Source: Novosphingobium barchaimii LL02 (GTDB lineage Bacteria > Pseudomonadota > Alphaproteobacteria > Sphingomonadales > Sphingomonadaceae). Taken from it: a stretch of DNA of 64,000 bases. The stretch lies in the NCBI RefSeq assembly GCF_001046635.1, contig NZ_KQ130452.1, forward strand, positions 296,663 to 360,662, written 5' to 3'. Every line of letters begins with the position of its first letter. Within the stretch, counting starts at the first letter, position 1. Made by a program: the position numbers and the translations under genes. Under the pieces are notes generated by a model. That model saw only the letters and a program-made list of their open reading frames with translations, ran no database searches and was not told the DNA's origin. This document shows positions 8,799 to 18,700 of the stretch, one piece after another.

Positions 8799-11210
8799 AT
8801 GGATACTGCCTTGAACCTGCTTCCTCTTCTGCCTCTGCGTGATATCGTCGTCTTCCCGGGTATGGTCGTGCCTCTCTTCGTCGGCCGTGAGAAATCCGTG
8901 GCCGCGCTTGAGGCGGCGATGGCCGGCAACAAGGATATTTTCCTTCTTGCGCAGCTGGATCCCGGCTGTGACGACCCCGACAGGGATGACCTTTACGACA
9001 CCGGTGTGGTCGCCAGCGTCCTGCAGCTTCTGAAGCTGCCGGACGGTACCGTGCGTGTGCTGGTCGAAGGTCAGGACCGCGCCCGCCTCGAATCGCTGCG
9101 CACCGAGCAGACCGAAGAAGGCGAGATGTTGGTCGCCGGGGTCGAGATGATCGACCCGGTCGCGGCTGACGGCACCGAAACCGAAGCGATGATGCGCACC
9201 GTCGTCGACCAGTTCGGCGAATATGCCAAGCTCAACAAGAAGCTGAGCCAGGACGCCGGTGAACAGCTGGGCGACATCGAGGATGCGGCCAAGCTGGCCG
9301 ACACCGTCGCCGCTCAGCTTTCCGCCAAGGTGTCCGACAAACAGGCCGTGCTGTCCGAGCCCGATCCGCTCAAGCGTCTCGAGATGGTCTATTCCTTCAT
9401 GGAAGGCGAACTCGGTGTCCTGCAGGTAGAGCGCAAGATTCGCGGCCGCGTGAAGCGCCAGATGGAAAAGACCCAGCGCGAGTATTACCTCAACGAACAG
9501 CTCAAGGCGATCCAGTCCGAACTGGGCGGCGGCGAAGGCGATGAGGGCAATGAACTTCAGGAACTGGCGGAGCGTATCGAAAAGACGCGTCTTTCCAGGG
9601 AAGCCAAGGAAAAGGCCGTCGGCGAGCTGAAGAAGCTGCGTTCGATGCAGCCGATGAGCGCCGAGGCGACCGTCATACGCAACTACCTCGATGTCCTGCT
9701 CGGCCTGCCTTGGGGCAAGAAGAGCAAGCTCAAGCGCGATATTTCCACCGCGCAGGACATTCTCGACGCCGATCACTATGCGCTCGACAAGGTCAAGGAC
9801 CGCATCATCGAGTATCTTGCCGTGCAGGCGCGTACCAACAAGCTGAAGGGCCCCATCCTGTGCCTCGTCGGACCGCCGGGCGTGGGCAAGACCTCGCTGG
9901 GCAAGTCGATAGCCAAGGCGACGGGGCGTGAATTCATCCGTCAGTCGCTGGGCGGCGTGCGCGACGAGGCCGAGATTCGTGGACACCGCCGCACGTACAT
10001 CGGCTCGCTCCCGGGCAAGATCGTGACCAACTTGCGCAAGGCCGGCAAATCCAACCCGCTGTTCCTGCTCGACGAGATCGACAAGCTGGGCCAGGATTTC
10101 CGCGGCGATCCGGCATCGGCGCTGCTCGAAGTGCTCGACCCCGAACAGAACGCCAAGTTCCAGGATCATTATCTGGAACTCGATATCGACCTTTCGGACG
10201 TGATGTTCGTGTGCACCGCGAACAGCCTTAACCTGCCGCAGCCGCTGCTTGACCGTATGGAGATCATCCGCCTCGAAGGGTACACCGAGGACGAGAAGGT
10301 CGAAATCGCCGAACGTCACCTGATCGAAAAGCAGGTGGAAGCCCATGGCCTGAAGAAGGGTGAGTTCACGCTGACACAGGACGGCCTGCGCGATCTGATC
10401 CGCTATTACACCCGCGAGGCCGGCGTGCGTACGCTGGAGCGCGAGATTGCCCGGCTGGCGCGCAAGTCGCTACGCCAGATTCTCGAAGGCAAAGCCACCG
10501 CAGTCATCATCACCGCCGAGAACCTTTCCGATTTTGCCGGCGTGCGGAAATACCGCCATGGCATGGGTGAGGAAGAGCATCAGGTCGGTGCGGTTACTGG
10601 CCTTGCCTGGACGGAAGTCGGCGGTGAGCTGCTCACGATCGAGAGCGTGACTGTGCCCGGCAAGGGCCAGATCAAGGCGACCGGCAAATTGGGCGACGTG
10701 ATGAGCGAATCTATTCAGGCCGCTTACAGCTTCGTGAAGGCGCGCTCTCCCGCCTACGGCATCAAGCCGTCGGTAATCCAGAAGAAGGACATTCACATTC
10801 ACCTTCCCGAAGGTGCGGTCCCCAAGGACGGTCCTTCGGCGGGCGTCGGCATGGTCACGTCGATCGTTTCGACGCTGACTGGAACGCCAGTGCGCAAGGA
10901 CGTCGCAATGACCGGCGAAGTTACCCTGCGCGGACGGGTGTTGCCGATTGGCGGCCTCAAGGAAAAGCTGCTCGCGGCGCTTCGCGGGGGTATCACCACG
11001 GTGCTGATCCCCGAGGAAAACCGCAAGGACCTCGCCGAAATTCCCGATAACGTGAAGGAGGGGCTGGAGATCATCCCCGTGTCTCACGTCGATGAGGTGC
11101 TGGCCAAGGCGCTGACCGAACCGCTCACCGCGATCGAATGGACAGAGGCAGATGAACTGGCCGCCGCACCCGCCCCGCACGCTGCGTCGACGAGTGCCAC
11201 TGCGCACTGA
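8799..11210 (+). CDS. lon: ATP-dependent protease La (Lon)
   Basis: An 803-residue AAA+ serine protease that degrades misfolded and regulatory proteins in the cytoplasm. It has the LAN substrate-binding domain ([20 protein letters not shown] at the start), a coiled-coil linker, the AAA+ module with Walker [10 protein letters not shown] and Walker B FLLDEIDK, and the C-terminal peptidase with the catalytic Ser in KDGPSAG (about residue 681) and Lys in the IGGLKEK segment (about 720). Length and order match bacterial LonA. A candidate heat-shock promoter precedes it and a strong terminator follows. The last 20 residues are an Ala-rich tail. Confidence 0.97.
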   Translation: MDTALNLLPLLPLRDIVVFPGMVVPLFVGREKSVAALEAAMAGNKDIFLLAQLDPGCDDPDRDDLYDTGVVASVLQLLKLPDGTVRVLVEGQDRARLESLRTEQTEEGEMLVAGVEMIDPVAADGTETEAMMRTVVDQFGEYAKLNKKLSQDAGEQLGDIEDAAKLADTVAAQLSAKVSDKQAVLSEPDPLKRLEMVYSFMEGELGVLQVERKIRGRVKRQMEKTQREYYLNEQLKAIQSELGGGEGDEGNELQELAERIEKTRLSREAKEKAVGELKKLRSMQPMSAEATVIRNYLDVLLGLPWGKKSKLKRDISTAQDILDADHYALDKVKDRIIEYLAVQARTNKLKGPILCLVGPPGVGKTSLGKSIAKATGREFIRQSLGGVRDEAEIRGHRRTYIGSLPGKIVTNLRKAGKSNPLFLLDEIDKLGQDFRGDPASALLEVLDPEQNAKFQDHYLELDIDLSDVMFVCTANSLNLPQPLLDRMEIIRLEGYTEDEKVEIAERHLIEKQVEAHGLKKGEFTLTQDGLRDLIRYYTREAGVRTLEREIARLARKSLRQILEGKATAVIITAENLSDFAGVRKYRHGMGEEEHQVGAVTGLAWTEVGGELLTIESVTVPGKGQIKATGKLGDVMSESIQAAYSFVKARSPAYGIKPSVIQKKDIHIHLPEGAVPKDGPSAGVGMVTSIVSTLTGTPVRKDVAMTGEVTLRGRVLPIGGLKEKLLAALRGGITTVLIPEENRKDLAEIPDNVKEGLEIIPVSHVDEVLAKALTEPLTAIEWTEADELAAAPAPHAASTSATAH

Positions 11211-11241
11211 CGCGCTACCGGAACAGCCGGGAATTGAGGAA

Positions 11242-11273
11242 GGGCGCCGGGCAATCCGGCGCCCTTTGTCTTT
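11242..11273 (+). terminator. Rho-independent terminator of lon
   Basis: A perfect 9-base stem, GGGCGCCGG (11242-11250) with CCGGCGCCC (11256-11264), has a 5-base loop and is followed by TTTGTCTTT. Confidence 0.85.
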
Positions 11274-11281
11274 GCAAGAAG

Positions 11282-11321
11282 ACTATATTGATAGTATAAA
11301 TAAAATTCCGAAATCATTTCG
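11282..11321. promoter_or_regulatory. AT-rich region with two short palindromes upstream of the DUF418 gene
   Basis: Between the lon terminator and the DUF418 gene the sequence is strikingly AT-rich (about 11278-11345). It holds two dyads: ACTAT-ATTG-ATAGT (11282-11295) and CGAAAT-C-ATTTCG (11309-11321). These look like operator half-sites or promoter elements for the downstream gene. No regulator can be named. Confidence 0.35.
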
Positions 11322-11430
11322 TAATTTATTTTATTCTTAACACAATTTGCCATTGCCTGGGCGGGTTACCCAAATTGACGGCTTTCGCGGTGTGAAGTAA
11401 TCTTCGTATGACAACTTGCGGGGGTGGCAG

Positions 11431-12792
11431 ATGGCGAGCGAAGCGGTGGAACTCGGCCCGGTTCGAGGACGGGCGCGGATCGATGTTCTCGATGTGATGC
11501 GCGGGATCGCGATCTTGGGCATCCTTTACATGAACATCCCTTACATGGGCACGAACGTGGTTTCGTGGATGGGCGACATTCGCCGCCTGTCGTGGTCGGG
11601 GGCAGATCAGACGACCTGGGCAACTATCGCGATCTTCTGGGACGGCACCCAGCGCGGCCTGTTCGAATTCCTGTTCGGTACTGGGGTTATGGTGTTCACC
11701 GCCAAGGCCATGCACCCCGATGACCGGGTCGCGGTGGCGGATCTTTATTATCGCCGCAACCTCCTGCTTGTCGCTTTCGGCCTGATCGACATCTTCGTAA
11801 TCGCCTGGATCGGCGACATTCTGTTGGCCTACGGGCTTTCCGCGCTGTTTCTGTTTCCTTTCCGCAAGGCGCCGGCCAAGGCGCTGCTGGCGATGGGCAT
11901 GGGCTTCGCCGCATTCGTCGCCGTCAGCGGCGCGATCGAGTACGACGAGCGGATCGAGACGATCCATAAGGTCGAGGCACTTGAGGCAAAGCAGGCGCAA
12001 GGCGCAAAGCTGAACGAGGCAGACACGAAGACCCTTTCCGACTGGCAGGAAAAGCGCGATGCCCATGATCTTTCAAAGCCGCCGAGCAAGAAGGCGCAGG
12101 CCATGATCGATGCCGAACGCAGGGCCCATGTCGCGGGCCCCTGGGTTTTCCTCAAGAACAATTGGGGCGTGTGGAACAAGGTCTTCGGCGACGGCAACGG
12201 CACATTTTTCACGGTGCTGGAGGCGGTGTGCGCAATGTTTATCGGCATGGCGCTGTGGAAGTGGGGCGTGATCCAGGGGGAGCGATCGATAGGCTTCTAT
12301 GCGGTGACCGCGATCGCGGCCTATGCGTTGGGCTGTGGACTGCGCGCATGGGGCGTGGCGGAGATATTCCGTTTCGATCTGGCGCCCAAGCCGAACTGGA
12401 TTACCGATGAGTTCGCGCGCCTTGCCGTCACGCTTGGCCATGTCGCACTGTTCAATTTGGTAATGAAGACGGTTGCGGGCCGCTCGCTGCTGAGGCCGTT
12501 CAAGGCGGTGGGGCGGATGGCCTTCTCGATCTATGTGCTGACCAGCGTGGTGACGCTCTGGCTCATTTTCGCGCCTTGGGGCCTGGATCTGTGGGACAGG
12601 TTCGGCTGGGCCCAGCTTGCCCTTGCGGCGAGCGTGATCAACGCATTCATGCTGGTGTTCGCCAATGTCTGGATGCGCTTCTACGTCAGCGGGCCTCTGG
12701 AATGGGTTTGGCGTTCGCTGGCCTATGGCAGGCGTCAGCCTTTCGTGCGCGGCCCGGTCAAACCGTCCATAGGCACGCTCGCCCCGGCCTGA
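11431..12792 (+). CDS. DUF418 family (YeiB-like) membrane protein
   Basis: A 453-residue polytopic membrane protein with the DUF418 pattern: N-terminal IDVLDVMRGIAILGILYMN, the aromatic GTQRGLFEFLFGTG segment, and a C-terminal block with VGRMAFSIYVLTSV and the aromatic GPLEWVWRSL. About ten membrane segments are expected, with a hydrophilic charged stretch near residues 180-235. The biochemical function of the family is unknown; acyltransferase-3-like membrane folds have been suggested. The ATG at 11431 is chosen because GGGGTGG lies just upstream; a TTG five codons earlier is possible. The AT-rich leader suggests its own regulation. Confidence 0.8.
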   Translation: MASEAVELGPVRGRARIDVLDVMRGIAILGILYMNIPYMGTNVVSWMGDIRRLSWSGADQTTWATIAIFWDGTQRGLFEFLFGTGVMVFTAKAMHPDDRVAVADLYYRRNLLLVAFGLIDIFVIAWIGDILLAYGLSALFLFPFRKAPAKALLAMGMGFAAFVAVSGAIEYDERIETIHKVEALEAKQAQGAKLNEADTKTLSDWQEKRDAHDLSKPPSKKAQAMIDAERRAHVAGPWVFLKNNWGVWNKVFGDGNGTFFTVLEAVCAMFIGMALWKWGVIQGERSIGFYAVTAIAAYALGCGLRAWGVAEIFRFDLAPKPNWITDEFARLAVTLGHVALFNLVMKTVAGRSLLRPFKAVGRMAFSIYVLTSVVTLWLIFAPWGLDLWDRFGWAQLALAASVINAFMLVFANVWMRFYVSGPLEWVWRSLAYGRRQPFVRGPVKPSIGTLAPA

Positions 12793-12895
12793 AGGAAAGG
12801 GCGATGCCGGGGCGGCGCTTGCCCTGCGCGTAGTCTGGCTGTAACCCGCCGCCTTCATACAGGCGCCGTTCGTGCGCTGCTGGAAGGATATTGCC

Positions 12896-13921
12896 ATGGG
12901 TTACCGGGTTGTCGTCGTAGGCGCGACGGGGAATGTCGGGCGCGAAATCGTCAACATCCTGGCCGAGCGCGAATTTCCCGCAGACGAGATCGCCGTACTG
13001 GCATCGTCGCGTTCCATCGGGACAGAGATGGAATACGGCGACACCGGCCGCATGCTCAAGGTCAAGAACCTCGATCACTTCGACTTCACCGGCTGGGACA
13101 TAGCGCTGTTTGCTGCCGGATCGGAAGCGACCAGGATCCATGCCCCGCGCGCTGCATCGCAGGGCTGCGTGGTGATCGACAACTCGTCGCTCTACCGCAT
13201 GGACCCTGACGTGCCGCTGGTGGTGCCCGAGGTGAACCCCGATGCGATCGCCGGCTACAAGGCCCGCAACATCATAGCCAACCCCAACTGCTCGACCGCG
13301 CAGATGGTGGTCGCGCTCAAGCCGCTGCATGACAAGGCGAAGATCAAGCGCGTCGTCGTCTCCACCTACCAGTCGGTTTCCGGCGCAGGCAAGGACGGCA
13401 TGGACGAGCTGTTCGAGCAGAGCCGCGCGATCTTCGTGGGCGACTCGGTCGAGCCGCGCAAGTTCACCAAGCAGATCGCTTTCAACGTGATCCCGCACAT
13501 CGACGTTTTCCTGGATGACGGCTCCACCAAGGAAGAGTGGAAGATGGTGGTCGAGACCAAGAAGATCCTTGACCCCAAGATCAAGGTGCAGGCGACCTGC
13601 GTGCGCGTGCCGGTGTTCGTCGGCCACTCCGAATCGCTGAACATCGAGTTCGAAAACGAGATTTCCGCCACCGAGGCACAGGACATCCTGCGTGAGGCGC
13701 CGGGCGTGATGCTCGTCGACAAGCGTGAGGACGGTGGATACGTCACACCGGTAGAGGCCGTGGGCGACGGCGCCACTTACATCAGCCGCGTGCGCGAAGA
13801 CCCGACGGTCGAGAACGGGCTGGCGCTGTGGTGCGTCTCGGACAACCTGCGCAAGGGTGCGGCGCTCAACGCGGTACAGATCGCGGAACTGCTGGGCCGC
13901 CGCCACCTCAAGAAGGGCTGA
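12896..13921 (+). CDS. asd: Aspartate-semialdehyde dehydrogenase
   Basis: A 341-residue enzyme that reduces beta-aspartyl phosphate to aspartate semialdehyde with NADPH, the branch point to Lys/diaminopimelate, Thr and Met. Visible features are the N-terminal nucleotide-binding loop VVGATGNVGREIV, the catalytic Cys in NPNCSTAQMV, the active-site motif YQSVSGAGKDGMDEL and the late HSESLNIEFE. The ATG at 12896 has GGAAGGA 7 bases upstream; a start 24 bases earlier would add residues the family lacks. It is a single-gene unit closed by a strong hairpin. Confidence 0.97.
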   Translation: MGYRVVVVGATGNVGREIVNILAEREFPADEIAVLASSRSIGTEMEYGDTGRMLKVKNLDHFDFTGWDIALFAAGSEATRIHAPRAASQGCVVIDNSSLYRMDPDVPLVVPEVNPDAIAGYKARNIIANPNCSTAQMVVALKPLHDKAKIKRVVVSTYQSVSGAGKDGMDELFEQSRAIFVGDSVEPRKFTKQIAFNVIPHIDVFLDDGSTKEEWKMVVETKKILDPKIKVQATCVRVPVFVGHSESLNIEFENEISATEAQDILREAPGVMLVDKREDGGYVTPVEAVGDGATYISRVREDPTVENGLALWCVSDNLRKGAALNAVQIAELLGRRHLKKG

Positions 13922-13929
13922 GTTTTCGC

Positions 13930-13961
13930 GCACCGGGCCGGTTGAAAAGCCGGCCCGGTGC
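13930..13961 (+). terminator. Strong hairpin after asd, without a T tract
   Basis: A perfect 12-base stem, GCACCGGGCCGG (13930-13941) with CCGGCCCGGTGC (13950-13961), has an 8-base loop. No U-run follows, so it may act as an mRNA 3' stabiliser or an atypical terminator. Confidence 0.55.
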
Positions 13962-13998
13962 GCGCACCTAAGCCTCTCAGGATTCATGGGAGGTTTGC

Positions 13999-14535
13999 GT
14001 GGACGCAGTTGAAACGAAGAAGGCGCTGGAATTGCTCGCTAGCCGGCTCACGACCCTGTCCGGTATTCTGGACAAGTCCGAAGCGGCGGACGGAGCGAAC
14101 CTCGACGATCTGGCCGCCGCGCGTCTGGCCGAGGACATGCACCCGCTGTCATGGCAGGTTTCTGCGGTCTGCACGCAGGCGCAGCAGTTCCTGGACTGGT
14201 GCCATGGCGAGGAGCAGCCCAATGTGGTCGGTTCTATCACCGGATGGAGCGCGGCGCGCGGCGTGCTTGCCGATACGCTTGCCAAGGTCAACGCCGCCGC
14301 CGCTGAGGAGATCGCGGCGCCGGCGGAAAAGCGCATCACGATCGCGCAGATGGGCGTTTACGTCGATCTGACGGCGCAGCGCTATCTTGACGACTGGATC
14401 CTGCCGAACCTCTACTTCCACCTCAGCATCGCCTATGCGGTCCTGCGGATGAAGGGCTCGCCGCTGGGCAAGGGCGAATTCATGCAGCACATTCTGGGAG
14501 ACCTCCGACCGATCCCGGCGGAAGCGCAGGCATGA
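13999..14535 (+). CDS. DUF1993 family protein (DinB-like helical fold)
   Basis: A 178-residue soluble protein with the DUF1993 pattern: LEDMHPLSWQV-like RLAEDMHPLSWQVSAV in the middle, then a C-terminal LYFHLSIAYAVLRMKGSPLGKGEFM. The family shares the four-helix DinB/YfiT-like fold, and its function is not established. The start codon is GTG with a GGGAGG site upstream. It overlaps the following GFA gene by 4 bases (ATGA), so the two are probably co-translated. Confidence 0.75.
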   Translation: MDAVETKKALELLASRLTTLSGILDKSEAADGANLDDLAAARLAEDMHPLSWQVSAVCTQAQQFLDWCHGEEQPNVVGSITGWSAARGVLADTLAKVNAAAAEEIAAPAEKRITIAQMGVYVDLTAQRYLDDWILPNLYFHLSIAYAVLRMKGSPLGKGEFMQHILGDLRPIPAEAQA

Positions 14536-14975
14536 TCCAGAGCATGACGGGCGGCTGCCAGTGCGGCCGCATCCGTTATACAGCGCAAGTGGAACCGGAA
14601 AAGGCGTACTTGTGTCACTGCAAAATGTGCCGCAAGGCGACCGGCGGCGTGTCCATCGCCTTTGCCAATGCGCCGCATGACAAAGTGACATGGCACACCG
14701 AGCCGGACTGGTACCAGTCCTCGCCGATCGCGCATCGCCCGTTCTGCTCTCATTGCGGTACGCCCCTGGGGTTCGCGTTCCTGGAGGGCGGCAATCTGGA
14801 TCTGACCGTGGGCAGCTTCGACGATCCTTCGCCTTTTCGCCCCAGCCAGAACTACGCGATCGAAAGCATGTTGACCGCCTGGGCGGACGTGCGGCACTTG
14901 CCGGGCACCGCCAGCGCGGAAAATCCCAACGTGGTGAAACGATGGCAGGCGGCAGGGCTGAAGCTGCCCGATTGA
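14532..14975 (+). CDS. GFA family zinc protein (glutathione-dependent formaldehyde-activating-like)
   Basis: A 147-residue protein with the cysteine pattern of the GFA/CENP-V Mss4-like fold: GGCQCGRIRY near the start, CHCKMCRKATGG, and CSHCGTPL. These cysteines bind one or two zinc ions. Some members bind or activate the glutathione-formaldehyde adduct, but most are of unknown substrate, so only the family is claimed. It is encoded directly after the DUF1993 gene with a 4-base overlap. Confidence 0.87.
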   Translation: MIQSMTGGCQCGRIRYTAQVEPEKAYLCHCKMCRKATGGVSIAFANAPHDKVTWHTEPDWYQSSPIAHRPFCSHCGTPLGFAFLEGGNLDLTVGSFDDPSPFRPSQNYAIESMLTAWADVRHLPGTASAENPNVVKRWQAAGLKLPD

Positions 14976-15002
14976 CCACCCTGATTTTGAGCGAGTTTGC
15001 CA

Positions 15003-15761
15003 GTGACTGATGTGAAGACCGAGTTCGTCGAAGGTTTCGGCGGCGCGAAGTTGGCGGTTCATTCGCTGGGAGACGCCGGCGGGCGGCCGCTGCTGCTGCT
15101 CCACGGACTGTTTTCCAGCGCCGAGGTGAACTGGATCAAGTTCGGCAGTGCTCGCATCCTTTCCGATGCCGGGTTCGAAGTCTTCATGCCGGACCTGCGA
15201 GCGCATGCACAGAGCGACGGGCCGCACGATCCGGCTGCTTATCCAGCCGACGTGCTGGTGCAGGACCTGCAAGCCGTGGTCACCGCGCTGTCCTTGCGCG
15301 ATTATGATCTCGGCGGCTTCTCGTTGGGTTCGCGCACGGCGGTACGGGGCGTTCTGGCGGGCCTTGCGCCGCGCAAGCTGGTGCTGGGCGGCATGGGCCT
15401 TACCGGCCTCTCCGGCTGGGCGCGGCGCAGCGCGCATTTCGTGGACGCCATCGACCGTTTCGGCACCATCGAGCGGGGTGACAAGGCGTTCGTCGCGCAG
15501 GCTTTCATGAAGACGATGAAGATCGACCGGGTTGCCGCGCGGCTGCTGCTGGGCTCCGTGGACGATACTTCGGCCGATGCCATCACGCAGGTGACGATGC
15601 CGACGCTATGCGTGTGCGGCGCCGAGGACCACGACAACGGTTCAGCGCAGGAACTGGCCGCGGCGCTGCCGCACGGGAGCTATGCCGAGACGCCCGGCAA
15701 CCACATGTCGTCGGTGACTTTCAAGGACATGGGGCGCGCAATCGCGGAGTTCCTGGCCTGA
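15003..15761 (+). CDS. Alpha/beta hydrolase
   Basis: A 252-residue alpha/beta-hydrolase-fold enzyme. It has an oxyanion-hole segment LLLLHGLF, the nucleophile elbow GGFSLGSRTAV (Ser), an acid in CGAEDHDNG and a late His in TPGNHMSSV. These make a complete Ser-Asp-His triad of the esterase or C-C hydrolase type. The substrate cannot be read from the sequence. The GTG at 15003 is preferred; a TTG two codons earlier is possible. It follows the GFA gene by 27 bases and may be part of the same operon. Confidence 0.85.
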   Translation: MTDVKTEFVEGFGGAKLAVHSLGDAGGRPLLLLHGLFSSAEVNWIKFGSARILSDAGFEVFMPDLRAHAQSDGPHDPAAYPADVLVQDLQAVVTALSLRDYDLGGFSLGSRTAVRGVLAGLAPRKLVLGGMGLTGLSGWARRSAHFVDAIDRFGTIERGDKAFVAQAFMKTMKIDRVAARLLLGSVDDTSADAITQVTMPTLCVCGAEDHDNGSAQELAAALPHGSYAETPGNHMSSVTFKDMGRAIAEFLA

Positions 15762-15926
15762 GTTCGCCTGGCCCACGATTAGGGTAACGCTAGAACAGCG
15801 GACAGCATGTGAACCGGCGCTGCCTTGCGGCTTCGGTCACGGCCGGGGAAATCCGCTCGCCCATGTTGATCTGCGGCCATTGCAGGCTAGTCTCCGGCCC
15901 ATTCAAAAGGTCAGAGAGGTTCCCCC

Positions 15927-17771
15927 ATGAAGTTCGCTTCCACCGCGCTGGCAGCGCTTGCCGCCAGCCTGTCGTTCGCCGCCGTGCCGGCGCTTGCTCA
16001 AGGGGCGGCGCAGGCAGCGCCCGCCTATCCGCTGACCGCCGAGGGCGCCGCCAGGTTCGTAGCCGATGCGGAGAAGGACCTGTCCGACTTCTCTCTCGAC
16101 AACAATCGCACCAACTGGGTCAACTATACCAACATCACCGAAGACACCGACGCGCTGGCCGCAAAGTCGAATGGTGACCTGACCGAAAAGCAGGTGAAGT
16201 ACGCGGTCGAGGCGGCGAAGTTCGCGAAGGTTTCCGGGCTGGATGCCGACGTGTCGCGCAAGCTGGGCATCCTGCGCCAGGGCATCGTCCTGCCCGCGCC
16301 GACCACCCAGGGCGCGGCGGCCCAGCTCAGCGAGATCACCACGCGCATGACCTCCACCTATGGCAAAGGCAAGGGAACGCTGGACGGCAAGCCGATCAAC
16401 GGCTCCGACATCGAGGAGCAGATGGGCAACGCGGAGCGCACGCCCGCGCAGCTGGCAGAAATGTGGACCAGCTGGCACGACAACGTCGGCAAGCCGATGA
16501 AGGGCGACTACGTCAAGATGGTCGGCATCGCCAACGAAGGCGCGCGCGAGCTTGGCTATGCCGACGTTGGCGCGATGTGGCGTTCGGGCTACGACATGAC
16601 GCCCGAGCAGTTCGCCGCCGAAACGCAGCGCTTGTGGAAGGAGACCAAGCCGCTCTACCTCGCGCTGCACACTTACGTGCGCCGCAAGCTGAACGAGAAG
16701 TACGGCGACGCCGTGCAGCCGCGCACTGGCCCGATCCGCGCCGACCTGCTGGGCAATATGTGGGCGCAGGAGTGGGGCAGCATTTACCCGCAGGTTGCAC
16801 CGGCCGGGGCCGGTGACCTTGGCTACGACGTGGGCGACCTGCTGAAAGCGCAGAAGAAGACGCCGGTGGACATGGTGAAGGCGGGCGAGGGCTTTTACTC
16901 GTCGCTCGGCTTCGATCCGCTGCCCGATACGTTCTGGACCCGTTCGATGATCGTGAAGCCCGCCGACCGCGAGGTGATCTGCCACGCCTCGGCCTGGGAC
17001 GTCGACAACAAGGACGACATCCGCATCAAGATGTGCACCAAGGTGAACGCGGAAGACTTCACCACGATCCACCACGAACTGGGCCACAACTACTACCAGC
17101 GCGCCTACAACAAGCAGCCGTTCCTCTACCTCAACGGCGCCAACGACGGCTTCCATGAGGCGATCGGCGATTTCGTGGCGCTGTCGATCACCCCGCAGTA
17201 CCTCGTGCAAATCGGGCTGCTCGATAAGACTAAAGTGCCCAGCGCCGACAAGGACACCGGCCTGCTGCTGCGCCAGGCGATGGACAAGGTGGCATTTCTG
17301 CCATTCGGCCTGCTGCTCGACCGTTACCGCTGGGGTATTTTCGACGGAACCATCAAGCCCGCCGATTACAACAAGGCGTGGACGAAGATGCGCCTCGAAT
17401 ATCAGGGTATCACCCCGCCCTCGGCGCGGCCCGACGATGCCTTCGATGCGGGCGCCAAGTACCACATCCCCGGCAACACGCCTTACACGCGCTATTTCCT
17501 GGCGCGCATCCTGCAGTTCCAGTTCTACCAAGCGGCGTGCAAACAGGCTGGCTGGAAGGGCCCGCTGCACCGCTGCAGCTTCTACGGCAACAAGCAGGTC
17601 GGCGCGAAGCTGAACACGATGCTGGCAATGGGTCAGTCCAAGCCCTGGCCCGAGGCGCTGAAGGTGTTCACCGGTTCGCCGCAGATGAGCGCCAAGCCGA
17701 TGCTGGAATACTTCGCACCGCTCAAGAAGTGGCTCGACGAGCAGAACAAGGGCGAGAAATCCGGCTGGTAG
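15927..17771 (+). CDS. M2 family (angiotensin-converting-enzyme-like) peptidyl-dipeptidase, secreted
   Basis: A 614-residue zinc metallopeptidase with a clear signal peptide (cleavage near VPALA-QG, residue 25). The zinc motif HHELGHN (HExxH at 383-387) and the downstream zinc-ligand segment GFHEAIGD (Glu411) are intact, as are NTPYTRYFLARILQFQFY and other ACE-conserved blocks. M2 enzymes remove C-terminal dipeptides; the bacterial ones are periplasmic and chloride-sensitive to differing degrees. The length matches single-domain ACE. The last 50 bases overlap the convergent sulfotransferase gene on the other strand. Confidence 0.93.
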   Translation: MKFASTALAALAASLSFAAVPALAQGAAQAAPAYPLTAEGAARFVADAEKDLSDFSLDNNRTNWVNYTNITEDTDALAAKSNGDLTEKQVKYAVEAAKFAKVSGLDADVSRKLGILRQGIVLPAPTTQGAAAQLSEITTRMTSTYGKGKGTLDGKPINGSDIEEQMGNAERTPAQLAEMWTSWHDNVGKPMKGDYVKMVGIANEGARELGYADVGAMWRSGYDMTPEQFAAETQRLWKETKPLYLALHTYVRRKLNEKYGDAVQPRTGPIRADLLGNMWAQEWGSIYPQVAPAGAGDLGYDVGDLLKAQKKTPVDMVKAGEGFYSSLGFDPLPDTFWTRSMIVKPADREVICHASAWDVDNKDDIRIKMCTKVNAEDFTTIHHELGHNYYQRAYNKQPFLYLNGANDGFHEAIGDFVALSITPQYLVQIGLLDKTKVPSADKDTGLLLRQAMDKVAFLPFGLLLDRYRWGIFDGTIKPADYNKAWTKMRLEYQGITPPSARPDDAFDAGAKYHIPGNTPYTRYFLARILQFQFYQAACKQAGWKGPLHRCSFYGNKQVGAKLNTMLAMGQSKPWPEALKVFTGSPQMSAKPMLEYFAPLKKWLDEQNKGEKSGW

Positions 17772-18564
17772 TCAAACAGGCATTGCGCCACAACGCGAAG
17801 TCCGCAGCGTAGAAGTCCTTCACGAAGGCGTACTGGCTCGGACTGAGCGTTGGCGGCGCAGTGCCGGTGCGGCCGTTGAGGCGGGGCAGGTCGTCCAGCG
17901 CCGGCAGTCCCACGATTTGGCCAAGCCGGTCCAGCGCTTCGTAGGGAACCAGCCGGTCGATACGGCAGGCGCCCTCGGAGTCGGTGAGATACCAGCTTTG
18001 CGGGCGGAAGATGTGGTCGATGTTGAACGGGCTGCGTGCGCAGGCGAGATGGTCGATGGCGTCGTCTATGCCCTCGAACGCCTGATACCGCGCGTTGAAC
18101 GGCCGGGCGACGCGCCGGTCGCGGGTGCCGCCATTGCTGGCATAGGCAAAGGCTGAAAGAAACCGCGCGACCGGATCGCGCACGATGGCGAAGCTGGGCA
18201 GGTCGAGCACATCAGGCGCGACCATGGCGTAATACCGCACCGTCTCGTGCTTGATCTGTTGGCCATAAAGCTGTTCCGACACCGAGGTACCGGCGTTCTT
18301 GGGCACATGGATAAACAGCATCCCGCTGCCCCTGATGGTAGCGATGCGGTTCCGCCGCCGGGCATTGGGACGGTAGGGAATACGCGACCGGGCCATGCGC
18401 TCGGGAACGTCGCTGACGAGACGAACCCGGAAAGCGGATGCGATCAGGCGATTGATGTGCGTTTTGGACGAGGTGGACTGGTGCATGACCGCGAGACTAT
18501 CGAGCCCGTTTCGGCTGACGATTTCACAATGTTGCAGGAGGGGAAGAGGAAGACCTGGGACCAT
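17722..18564 (-). CDS. Sulfotransferase family protein (P-loop-like, family 2)
   Basis: A 280-residue protein with the PAPS-binding 5' loop GMLFIHVPKNAGTSV and the 3'-phosphate motif FAIVRDPVARFLSAF, diagnostic of the sulfotransferase-2 group. Such enzymes transfer sulfate from PAPS to polysaccharides or other acceptors; the acceptor is unknown here. The start is supported by a strong GGAGGT site 9 bases upstream; Met27 is an alternative. The Ser/Arg-rich C-terminal tail (LTTSRISRPCSARRATS) reads antisense through the 3' end of the M2 peptidase gene, so the stop may have drifted. No polysaccharide cluster is adjacent. Confidence 0.75.
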   Translation of the reverse strand: MVPGLPLPLLQHCEIVSRNGLDSLAVMHQSTSSKTHINRLIASAFRVRLVSDVPERMARSRIPYRPNARRRNRIATIRGSGMLFIHVPKNAGTSVSEQLYGQQIKHETVRYYAMVAPDVLDLPSFAIVRDPVARFLSAFAYASNGGTRDRRVARPFNARYQAFEGIDDAIDHLACARSPFNIDHIFRPQSWYLTDSEGACRIDRLVPYEALDRLGQIVGLPALDDLPRLNGRTGTAPPTLSPSQYAFVKDFYAADFALWRNACLTTSRISRPCSARRATS

Positions 18565-18700
18565 TGCCCCAGACCTCCTTCAATGTTGAGGGTACGCATG
18601 CAGCCTCGTTTTGCGCCCGCTTATCTCCGGGAGTCATATAGGCTGCGGCGGCAAGGCGTGCGCAAGGTTGCTGCACGCACTACGACGACAGTACAGGGGT

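Noticed and set aside
8673-10346. 557-codon frame antisense to lon
   Set aside because: Lon on the plus strand is unmistakable; the antisense frame has no family features.
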